From: Acidobacteriaceae bacterium
GTDB taxonomy: Bacteria > Acidobacteriota > Terriglobia > Terriglobales > Acidobacteriaceae
DNA length: 14,887 nucleotides
Direction: 5' to 3'
Assembly: GCA_030039895.1 (NCBI GenBank)
Contig: JASHUR010000180.1
Span: 1-14,887 of the forward strand
Under the pieces are notes generated by a model. It searched no databases, was not told where the DNA came from, and worked only from the letters and a program-made list of their open reading frames with translations. Position 1 is the first letter of the stretch, and the number at the start of each line of letters is the position of its first letter. A program made the position numbers and the translations under genes. Shown piece after piece: positions 1 through 6,816 of the stretch.

Positions 1-2396
1 TGCGCGACGACCTGCAGGAGGGTGCTGTGCGAGGAGGACTCATTGTCGAACTCGATGCGGGTGTCGACGGGGACTTTGACGTGAGTGCGGCGCAGGGCGT
101 GGCGGCGCGACTCGAGGAGCTTTTCGACGGGCACCTCTTTTGAGACGACGTTGCGGACGCTGTGGAAGAAACGATCGACCTCGGTGGGGTTGAGGGCGAG
201 GGTCTGGAATGGGTCAGTGAACTGGAAGGTGTCGACGATGGTGCCGGCTTCATTGGAGAAGGCGTCGGCCTTGACGATGTTCATGCCCCAAGCGGAGAGG
301 ACCCCGGCGATGTCGGCGAAGAGGTAGGGACGGTCGCGAGTGATGAGGGTGATTTCGTTGAGCTGACGGTGCACGCGGAAGGCGATCTGGATGGGGTCGT
401 CGTCGAGGGCAGCGGCCATCTTGAAGTGGTTGCGGATCTGATCGGGCAGGCGGGTTTGCAGGTATCGCTGCGGGAGACCTTCGAGGAAGGTGCGGATTTC
501 GTCGGCCTTGTCGGGCATGAGGGCGGTGATGCGATTGAGCAGCGCGGGGTCCTTCTGGACGTGATAGCGGGATTCGTCCACGCTGCGGTCCATGAAGTTG
601 GAGGCGGCGATGTAGAGCTGCCAGAGGTTCTCGGCCTTCCAGGGCGTGAGGGCTTCGGGAGAGACGGCCTTGATGTCGGCGTAGGTCATGAGGGTGAGCG
701 CCTTGAGCTGCTGCTGGGAGCTCATTTTTTCGGCGAAGGTGCGGACGGTTTCCAGCACAAATATGTCGCGGCGGAGCGCGGCGGACATATCGAGGTGGCT
801 GCGGATGAGGCGGCGGATGGTTTCGCGTTCTTCTGAGTCGAACTCGAGGCGCGCGAAGAGATTCTCAGACAGCTCGATGCTTTGCAGGGCGTGGTCGCCG
901 GTGCGGCGCGCCTTGCCGGTGTCGTGCATGAGGATGGCGAGCAGGAGCAAGTCGAGGCGGTCGAACTCCGTTAGCAGGGTAGCGAGGCGTTTTTCCCAAT
1001 CGTGGTGCGGCTGGCGGAGGGCGTGGATGTTGTCAATGACGAGGAAGGTGTGCTCGTCGACGGTGTAGCGGTGGTAGGAGTCGCGAATGACGAGCGAGTC
1101 AATGCCGTGGAACTCGGGGATGAGCAGCTCGAGAATGCCGAGGGCGTGCATGGTACGGAGAGCGTGCGCGGCATAGGGGCCGAGCAGGACTTCGCGGAGA
1201 CAGTTCCAGAGGAACGGGCCTTCGGGCATTTGCACGGCGAGCACGGGCAGGTTGTCGACGATGCGGTCTTCGGCGTTCTGGCTGAGCTTGTAGCCGTGGG
1301 TGGCGATGATGCCGAAGATGCGCAGTATGCCGTCGCCGTCGATGCCGGTGGCGGTATCGGACAGATCGAGGAGGCCCTGCTCGAGGAAGAAGTCGGTGCC
1401 GGGGACGGGGGTGCGCTTGCGGCGGAACTGTTTATAGAAGGAGCGGCGCGGCGGCGGGAGCTCGTCGATGAGCAGGGCGGCGCGGCGGAAGATGGTGCGG
1501 GCCTGGCGGTAGTAGGTGCGCATCCAGTAGGCGGGGTCGGCGGAGCCGCGGGTTTCGAGGCCGATGCTGAGCGAGGCGGCTTCGTCCTGCGAATGCCAGT
1601 CGAGGACGTTGTTGTCGCGCTTATGGCGATAGTGGAGGAAGCAGCGGACGGAAGCGAGGAAGTCGAAGGCGTATTCGCGCTCGCTGTGGGTGCCGTAGAG
1701 GCCATTGCCGGAGGGTTTGGGCCAGGATTTGGTCTGCTGGAGCGAGTTGAGCAGGGAGAGCCACTGGGCAAGATGGTAGTCGCGCAGGCCGCCGGGACAC
1801 TCTTTGATGTTGGGTTCTAGGTGAAAGATGGTGTTGGCGTATTTGGCGTGGCGGGCGCGGGCGATTTCGGTGAGGTTCTGAACGATGAGATCCCATTCGC
1901 GCAGGGCCATGGCGGGAAGGACTTCGTTTTCGAGGCGGCGGAAGAGAGAAAGATCTCCGGCGAGAAAGCGGCGGTCGAGCAGTGAGATCGTGAATTCGAG
2001 ATTGTCGGGGTTGACCTTATCGCACTCCTTTAAAGTGCGCGTGGCGGGGCTGGCGCGAAGGCCGGCGTCCCACATGGCCTGAGTGACGGAGCGGAGCATC
2101 TGATGGGCATCGCGCTCGATGGCCTCATTACCGCAGAGGTAGAGGACGTCTACGTCTGAGTGGGGGAAGAGCTCGCGGCGACCGAAGCCGCCGGTGGCGA
2201 CGATGGCGATGTTAGCGCGATCTTTCTCGGAGGAGAGGCTGGTCCAGATTTTGCTGACGATGTTGTCGACGATGGATGCGCGGCGGCGAATGGCGGCGGA
2301 GCCGTCTCCGGTACGCTCGAAGGTCAGGCGCAGGTCAGTGCTCTCTTTTTGATAGAGATCGTGGAGCTGCGGCAGAGGGATGATGGGCGCACTCAT
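1..2396 (-). CDS. glnD: [Protein-PII] uridylyltransferase/uridylyl-removing enzyme, C-terminus cut by window edge
   Basis: Bifunctional nitrogen sensor that adds UMP to PII when glutamine is low and removes it when glutamine is high. The minus frame stays open from the ATG at 2396 to the window edge, giving 798 codons with no stop. Visible order: nucleotidyltransferase domain with G69-G70 and the metal-binding pair D81/D83 in a GGFGRRELFPHSDVDVL motif; central helical region; HD hydrolase domain with H491-D492 in LLAILMHDTGKA; first ACT domain from about 681 (ITLITRDRPYLFADIAGVL); start of a second ACT domain at about 787. Family members are usually about 850-900 residues, so only the end of the second ACT domain is missing. 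The target protein, PII, is encoded just upstream, which supports the call. The frame was checked at the start, NT motif, HD motif and edge without finding a frameshift. Identification is firm; the true C-terminus is unseen. Confidence 0.95.
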   Translation of the reverse strand, partial: MSAPIIPLPQLHDLYQKESTDLRLTFERTGDGSAAIRRRASIVDNIVSKIWTSLSSEKDRANIAIVATGGFGRRELFPHSDVDVLYLCGNEAIERDAHQMLRSVTQAMWDAGLRASPATRTLKECDKVNPDNLEFTISLLDRRFLAGDLSLFRRLENEVLPAMALREWDLIVQNLTEIARARHAKYANTIFHLEPNIKECPGGLRDYHLAQWLSLLNSLQQTKSWPKPSGNGLYGTHSEREYAFDFLASVRCFLHYRHKRDNNVLDWHSQDEAASLSIGLETRGSADPAYWMRTYYRQARTIFRRAALLIDELPPPRRSFYKQFRRKRTPVPGTDFFLEQGLLDLSDTATGIDGDGILRIFGIIATHGYKLSQNAEDRIVDNLPVLAVQMPEGPFLWNCLREVLLGPYAAHALRTMHALGILELLIPEFHGIDSLVIRDSYHRYTVDEHTFLVIDNIHALRQPHHDWEKRLATLLTEFDRLDLLLLAILMHDTGKARRTGDHALQSIELSENLFARLEFDSEERETIRRLIRSHLDMSAALRRDIFVLETVRTFAEKMSSQQQLKALTLMTYADIKAVSPEALTPWKAENLWQLYIAASNFMDRSVDESRYHVQKDPALLNRITALMPDKADEIRTFLEGLPQRYLQTRLPDQIRNHFKMAAALDDDPIQIAFRVHRQLNEITLITRDRPYLFADIAGVLSAWGMNIVKADAFSNEAGTIVDTFQFTDPFQTLALNPTEVDRFFHSVRNVVSKEVPVEKLLESRRHALRRTHVKVPVDTRIEFDNESSSHSTLLQVVA

Positions 2397-2588
2397 GGGC
2401 TTGACGCAATTATTACAAGTTATTTATCAACGTCGAGAGCGAAAGCCCAGAGGTGAAGGCTCTGAGGAGTGTAGAACGCTTACGAACGGCTGAAGCCGCT
2501 TCTTATATGAGGTCATGTACTCGAACGCTCAGGATTAAAGCCGCTGTTTTGACCGCCGCGGTTGCCGGCGACAAAGATTGAAGGTTCA
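2397..2588 (-). promoter_or_regulatory. glnD upstream region
   Basis: Noncoding stretch between the post-glnK hairpin and the glnD ATG. The 50 bases next to the start are AT-rich on the minus strand (TTGATAAATAACTTGTAATAAT), unlike the GC-rich surroundings, which fits a promoter. I could not pair a good -35 with a -10 at normal spacing. A small inverted repeat, CGGC-TGAA-GCCG, lies near 2487-2498. No clear Shine-Dalgarno precedes the ATG. Confidence 0.3.
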
Positions 2589-2616
2589 GCGCGCCGCCTG
2601 ATTGAGAGCGGCGCGC
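2589..2616 (-). terminator. Hairpin after glnK, probable terminator or attenuator before glnD
   Basis: A perfect 9-bp GC-rich inverted repeat (GCGCGCCGC at 2589-2597 and GCGGCGCGC at 2608-2616) has a 10-nt loop and lies 24 nt past the glnK stop. Read on the minus strand it is followed by TGAACCTTCAATCTTTG. That tract is only moderately T-rich, so termination may be partial. It separates amtB-glnK from glnD. Confidence 0.55.
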
Positions 2617-2640
2617 ATGTCAGAGCCGGTTTCCGATCTC

Positions 2641-2979
2641 TCAGAGAGCGGCGCTGCCGCGTTCGTCGTTACGAATGCGGATGGCGTCGTCGATCCTGGA
2701 GCGGAAGATTTTGCCGTCGCCTATTTTGCCAGTGCGGGCGGAGGCGAGGATTGCCTGCACGGCTTTTTCGGCGAGCTCGTCGGGCACGACCATTTCAAGC
2801 TTTATCTTGGGGAGGAGATCGACGGTGTACTCCCGGCCGCGGTAGAACTCGGTGTGGCCCTTTTGGCGGCCGTGGCCGCGGGCCTCAAGGATGGTCATGC
2901 CTTCGATGCCGACTTCGAGGAGCGCGTCCTTGACGGCATCGAGTTTCGAGGGCTGAATAATTGCTTCAATCTTTTCCAT
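2641..2979 (-). CDS. glnK: Nitrogen regulatory protein PII (GlnK type)
   Basis: Small trimeric signalling protein that senses ATP/ADP and 2-oxoglutarate, blocks the AmtB channel when nitrogen is plentiful, and is modified by GlnD. It is 112 residues, the normal PII length. Tyr51, the uridylylation site, sits in the T-loop motif YRGREY (46-51). The C-terminal signature region includes TGKIGDGKIF (83-92, Lys90 conserved) and RIRNDERG (101-108). The N-terminus MEKIEAIIQPSKLDAVKDAL is typical. It is 58 bp downstream of amtB and presumably co-transcribed, so glnK is preferred over glnB. The Shine-Dalgarno (GAGAT next to the ATG) is weak. GlnD, its modifying enzyme, follows on the same strand. Confidence 0.96.
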   Translation of the reverse strand: MEKIEAIIQPSKLDAVKDALLEVGIEGMTILEARGHGRQKGHTEFYRGREYTVDLLPKIKLEMVVPDELAEKAVQAILASARTGKIGDGKIFRSRIDDAIRIRNDERGSAAL

Positions 2980-3037
2980 ATCTCAGTCTCAAATTCTCAC
3001 AAGTGCTGGACAAAAAAGAGTATCAGGTTTGCCCCGT

Positions 3038-4429
3038 TCATGAGGCCATTTCGTAACCTTCTTCGCCGTGCTGGGTAACGTCGAGGCCTTCGATCTCCTG
3101 TTCCGGAGTGACGCGGAGCCCGATGGTGATGTCAACCAGCTTGAGGAGAATGAAGGTGCCTACGATGGAGAGCGTCCAGGCGATGGCAACGCCGACGAAC
3201 TGGTGCCCGAGCTGGGCCCAGTTTCCGTCAACTACCCCGGAAGGCAGCGGGTTGCCCTTCGCGTCCTTGAAGATGGGGTTGATGGCGCTGGTGGCGAAGA
3301 CGCCGGTGAGGATGGCGCCGAGGGTCCCGCCGGCTCCGTGCACGCCGAACGCATCGAGGGAGTCGTCGTATCCGAAGATGGACTTGACCTTGACGACCAT
3401 GAAGTAGCAGACGAGTCCGGCGAGGGCTCCGATGATGAGCGCGGACATGGGTTCGACGAAACCGGCGGCGGGGGTGATGGCGACAAGTCCGGCGACGGCT
3501 CCGGAGATTGCGCCGAGGGCGCTGGGCTTGCCGCGGTGGACCCATTCGGCCCCGGCCCAGCAAAGGGCGGCGGCAGCGGTGGCGAAGTGGGTGTTGACGA
3601 AGGCGCTGGTGGCGAGAGCTTCCGAACCGAGGGCGCTGCCGGCGTTGAAGCCGAACCAGCCAACCCAGAGCAGGCAGGCTCCGATGAAGCTGAGGACGAC
3701 TGAGTGCGGGGGCATGGCCTCACGCGGATAGCCGACGCGCTTGCCGAGGTAGAGCGCGCAGACCAGAGCGGAGACGCCGGAGGTGATGTGGACGACGGTG
3801 CCGCCGGCGAAGTCGAGGCAGGGGATGGGTCCGCCGAGTGCGGCATTGAGCAGGCCACCCTTGCCCCAGACCATGTGGGCCATGGGCGAGTAGACGACGA
3901 TGGACCAGAGGGACAGGAAGACGGCCATGGCACTGAACTTCATGCGCTCGGCGAAGGCCCCGGTGATGAGCGCCGGTGTGATGATGGCGAACATCAACTG
4001 GTAGATCATGTAGGTCTGCAGGGGGATGGTCGCGGAATAGTCAGGGTCCGGAGTGAGGCCGACGCCGTGCAGGAAGAGATGATGCAGGCCGCCGATGAAG
4101 GCGGTTCCAGAGTCGAAGGCGAGGCTGTAGGAGACGAACGCCCAGAGCACGGTGATGATGCACATCATGGCGAAGCTCTGCATCATGACAGAGAGGACGT
4201 TTTTTCGGCGGACTAGGCCACCGTAGAAGAGCGCGAGGCCGGGGCCGGTCATGAGCAGGACGAGCGCGGCGCTGACGAGCATCCAGCAGTTGTCTGCCGC
4301 GGACTGCGCCTGCGCGACCTGGGCCTGGAGTTTGGCGAGCTGGTCGGCTGTGGTCGCGGTTTGCGCGAAGGCAGCGCAGCCGGAAAGCATGGTGGAAACG
4401 AGGAAAATCCTACAGAGACGAGAACGCAT
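3038..4429 (-). CDS. amtB: Ammonium transporter, Amt family
   Basis: Inner-membrane ammonium channel, 463 residues. A signal peptide (MRSRLCRIFLVSTMLSGCAAFA, probable cleavage at AFA-QT) is followed by a short Gln/Ala-rich helical stretch (about 25-46) and then about 11 membrane segments from WMLVSAALVLLMTGPGLALFYGG onward. The paired pore histidines are H214 (GGTVVHITSG) and H364 (FGVHGAGGT), exactly 46 residues beyond the E. coli positions 168 and 318. The acidic C-terminal tail (TPEQEIEGLDVTQHGEEGYEMAS) matches the PII-contacting region of the family. Immediate linkage to a PII gene is the classic amtB-glnK arrangement. The start is supported by GGGGGTG just upstream. No convincing sigma-54 site was found upstream. 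Confidence 0.97.
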   Translation of the reverse strand: MRSRLCRIFLVSTMLSGCAAFAQTATTADQLAKLQAQVAQAQSAADNCWMLVSAALVLLMTGPGLALFYGGLVRRKNVLSVMMQSFAMMCIITVLWAFVSYSLAFDSGTAFIGGLHHLFLHGVGLTPDPDYSATIPLQTYMIYQLMFAIITPALITGAFAERMKFSAMAVFLSLWSIVVYSPMAHMVWGKGGLLNAALGGPIPCLDFAGGTVVHITSGVSALVCALYLGKRVGYPREAMPPHSVVLSFIGACLLWVGWFGFNAGSALGSEALATSAFVNTHFATAAAALCWAGAEWVHRGKPSALGAISGAVAGLVAITPAAGFVEPMSALIIGALAGLVCYFMVVKVKSIFGYDDSLDAFGVHGAGGTLGAILTGVFATSAINPIFKDAKGNPLPSGVVDGNWAQLGHQFVGVAIAWTLSIVGTFILLKLVDITIGLRVTPEQEIEGLDVTQHGEEGYEMAS

Positions 4430-4688
4430 GTCACCCCCAGAAGTGGTCGCAGCCGTTTGCCTGTGTGCAGAGGTATCGTTCGACGGGGATCGATTCTGCT
4501 GGATTTAACTGTTAGCCGGGCGTCGTGGACCGGTAGCGAGCAATACGGTTGATTTACTTTTACATGGTTTGCGGGAAATCGAAAAGGGACTTGCCGTCCA
4601 GGCAGCCGCGCTTCGCGCCAGATTGTAGGAAAGAAGAAGGCCAACAGGACTATATTCACGGTGCTCTGCGGGTGCTAGTCTCTCTGGC
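4430..4688. promoter_or_regulatory. Divergent intergenic region between amtB and the first receptor phosphatase
   Basis: No gene is supported in these 259 bp; both flanking genes point away from it, so it should carry both promoters. For the plus-strand gene, TATATT at 4651-4656 is the best -10-like hexamer. A second candidate, TAGTCT at 4676-4681, lies immediately before the ATG. For amtB only the G-rich ribosome site at 4432-4438 is clear. I saw no TGGCAC-N5-TTGC element. Confidence 0.35.
4671..4688 (+). repeat. Leader repeat, copy 1 (identical before both receptor phosphatases)
   Basis: The 18 bases GGTGCTAGTCTCTCTGGC directly before the ATG are identical to 6799-6816 before the second paralog, and the match continues into the ATGAA. 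There is no Shine-Dalgarno in it. TAGTCT within it, preceded by TGC, resembles an extended -10 placed 7 nt before the ATG, which would suit a leaderless transcript. This is inference. Confidence 0.6.
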
Positions 4689-6752
4689 ATGAAAAAGATG
4701 GGGCTGTTCCTGCTTGCAGTGGTCTCAGTCTTCCCCCTGGTTTACTCACAGGCAAAATCGACGCTGTCTGCTCAGGCTTCGCCTGCAGCAGCCGCGGCGC
4801 GCGTCATCACGCTGGGCAATTCGGTGGTCGCGCTGGACGGTATCTGGAAGTTCCAGCCGGGGGATTCGCTGTGGGTGAACGGGGCGCCGGAGTGGGCGCA
4901 ACCCGGGTACGACGACTCGAAGTGGGCGGCGATGGACCTGACGCCCAAGACCCGGTCGATCGATTTGAGCACGGGAACAACGGGCTTTGTGCCGGGGTGG
5001 ACGAAGCGCGGCTTCCCTGACCTTGACGGATTTGCGTGGTACCGGCTGCGGGTGAAGGTGATTGATCCGGGAAAACCGCTGTGGCTGAAGATGCCGATCG
5101 ATGTGGATGACGCCTATCAGGTGTATGCCAATGGGAGCTATGTGGGGCAATTCGGGCGATTCTCTCCGCACGGTGTCGCCCTTTATTACACACAGCCCGA
5201 ATCGTTTCCGTTACCAGCGCCGGGGCCGGACGGAGATCTCGAATTAGCGGTCCGTTTTTACATGTCCCCGTCCACGCGCTTTGGCAGCCCCGATGCAGGC
5301 GGGATGCACGCCGCGCCGGCGCTGGGGCTGGCGTCCACCGTGCAACTGCTTCAGGCCGCCGACGAGGACGCCCTTGTGCATCGTAATTTCAGCCAGCTGT
5401 TGCGGGGTTTCCTATTTCTTTTGATTGTTCCGCTGGTGCTGTGGGCGTGGCTCAAGAGCCGGGAGGAGCGGGCGTGGCTGTGGCTTTTTCTCGCAATGTC
5501 GTTCGATATCTTCGTCGGAGTTTTCAGCTCTGTAGCGGGCATGACGACCCTGATCACGATTTCGAGCGACATTATTTTCGATGTCGTCATTCTTAACACC
5601 CTCATATCGGCTTTTTGGACGATGTTCTGGTGGAACTGGTTCGGGTTGCGGGAGAAGCGCTGGATTCCACGTGCCTTGTGGCTGCTTGTAGCGGCGGAGA
5701 TGCTAACCACATTCCTGGTAAACTCGCCGTACCTCGGTTTGAGTTTTGTGCCGCGGGCCTGGCTGCGCGTGTGGAATGACGCAGCGATCTGGTGCGTGGC
5801 TGCGCTAGGCCTGCTGCTGCTGGTCGTTCTGGTAGAGGGCTTTCGCCGCGACCGCACCGAGGCGCTGCTGGCAGCGGCGCCCATCCTGCTGCTGGAGTTC
5901 GTACAATTTTCGAGTTATCTCACCGCTACGTTCGACATTCCCAGCACATTTTACCCATTTGGTCTCGGCATAGGTCTCGGCCATATAGCCACTGTTCTTA
6001 TGGTGATGGTGATCGGCTTGTTAGCCATGCGCCGGTTCCTGCGCACGCAGGTGAACGATGAGCTGGCGCGACAGGCGGTGAAGAAAGACCTGGAGCAGGC
6101 GCAGCAGTTGCAGCAGAGAGTGCTGGTGCCGGAGATGATTGCGTCGAAGTACTTCACGGTGGAGGCGGAGTATCTGCCCGCGCAGACGGTGGGCGGGGAC
6201 TTCTTCCAGACGCTGGCGAAGCCGGACGGGACATTGCTGGTGGTGATTGGTGATGTATCTGGTAAAGGGGTGAGCGCGGCCATGCTGGTTGCGGTGCTGG
6301 TGGGTACGGTGCGCACGCGGGCCGACGAAAGCTTCGAGCCGGCTTCCATGCTGGCGGTGTTGAACCAGCGTTTGATTGGCCGCTCCGGCGGGCACTTTGC
6401 GACGTGCCTGGCGGCGGAGATCAGACCGGACGGGACGATGCGGGTTGCGAATGCGGGACATCTGCCGCCGTATCTGAATGGAAAGGAGATGGCACTCGAA
6501 GGCTCGCTGCCTTTGGGGATAGCCAGCGATACTGAGTATCCCGCCCAAACCTTCACGTTAAAGCCGGGCGACCGGCTGACTTTCATGACCGATGGGGTGG
6601 TGGAAGCCATCAACGAGTCTAAAGAGCTGTTTGGCTTTGAGCGTGCGCGCGATGTGAGCGGGGAGCGTGCGGCGGCGATTGCGCTGCAAGCGCAGAGCTT
6701 TGGGCAGGAGGATGACATCACGGTGGTGGGCGTGGCGTACGCGGCTGCGTGA
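4689..6752 (+). CDS. Membrane receptor phosphatase: sugar-binding-like ectodomain, 7TM, SpoIIE/PP2C domain (paralog 1)
   Basis: 687-residue signalling protein, predicted to sense something in the periplasm and dephosphorylate Ser/Thr residues in the cytoplasm. Signal peptide at 1-20. Residues about 38-225 form a jelly-roll domain like the sugar-binding fold of glycoside hydrolase family 2 (GIWKFQPGD, PGYDDSKWAAMDLTP, FAWYRLRV, YQVYANGSYVGQFG). Seven hydrophobic segments span about 239-450, in the style of 7TMR-DISM receptors. A short coiled coil follows (about 453-485, DLEQAQQLQQRV). The SpoIIE/PP2C domain has metal-binding residues D504 (GGDFF), D522 (IGDVSGKG), D635 (TDGVVEA) and D675-D676 (EDDITVV), so it should be active. 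Neither a STAS nor an anti-sigma partner gene is nearby. Ligand and substrate are unknown. It is the first of a tandem pair. Confidence 0.9.
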   Translation: MKKMGLFLLAVVSVFPLVYSQAKSTLSAQASPAAAAARVITLGNSVVALDGIWKFQPGDSLWVNGAPEWAQPGYDDSKWAAMDLTPKTRSIDLSTGTTGFVPGWTKRGFPDLDGFAWYRLRVKVIDPGKPLWLKMPIDVDDAYQVYANGSYVGQFGRFSPHGVALYYTQPESFPLPAPGPDGDLELAVRFYMSPSTRFGSPDAGGMHAAPALGLASTVQLLQAADEDALVHRNFSQLLRGFLFLLIVPLVLWAWLKSREERAWLWLFLAMSFDIFVGVFSSVAGMTTLITISSDIIFDVVILNTLISAFWTMFWWNWFGLREKRWIPRALWLLVAAEMLTTFLVNSPYLGLSFVPRAWLRVWNDAAIWCVAALGLLLLVVLVEGFRRDRTEALLAAAPILLLEFVQFSSYLTATFDIPSTFYPFGLGIGLGHIATVLMVMVIGLLAMRRFLRTQVNDELARQAVKKDLEQAQQLQQRVLVPEMIASKYFTVEAEYLPAQTVGGDFFQTLAKPDGTLLVVIGDVSGKGVSAAMLVAVLVGTVRTRADESFEPASMLAVLNQRLIGRSGGHFATCLAAEIRPDGTMRVANAGHLPPYLNGKEMALEGSLPLGIASDTEYPAQTFTLKPGDRLTFMTDGVVEAINESKELFGFERARDVSGERAAAIALQAQSFGQEDDITVVGVAYAAA

Positions 6753-6798
6753 CTTCCCGGCGAAGCACCGGAGAAAGGATGGGCACTCTTTCATATCT

Positions 6799-6816
6799 GG
6801 TGCTAGTCTCTCTGGC
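6799..6816 (+). repeat. Leader repeat, copy 2
   Basis: Identical to 4671-4688 and in the same place relative to the start codon of the second paralog. The preceding bases (CATATCT here, CTCTGCG in copy 1) do not match, so the conserved block begins sharply 18 bp before the ATG. Confidence 0.6.

Noticed and set aside
162..1820. Long plus-strand open frames (for example 162-836 and 1002-1820) opposite glnD
   Set aside because: They are antisense shadows of the continuous glnD frame. Their products are low-complexity Gly/Glu/Val/Asp-rich sequences with no recognisable domain.
3068..4216. Plus-strand open frames opposite amtB
   Set aside because: The Asp/Gly/Glu-rich products mirror the GC-rich codons of amtB, whose own frame is unmistakable.
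4430..4560. Possible sigma-54 promoter for amtB
   Set aside because: Common for this family in Proteobacteria, but I could not find the TGGCAC-N5-TTGC spacing on the minus strand.
4249..4690. Minus-strand open frames running from the divergent gap into the start of amtB
   Set aside because: One overlaps the amtB signal region in another frame and the other is confined to the intergenic gap. There is no ribosome site and no family resemblance.
6667..6816. Upstream extension of the second phosphatase into the end of the first
   Set aside because: It would add an Arg-rich 50-residue segment before a good signal peptide and overlap the first gene. The ATG at 6817 matches the paralog start.
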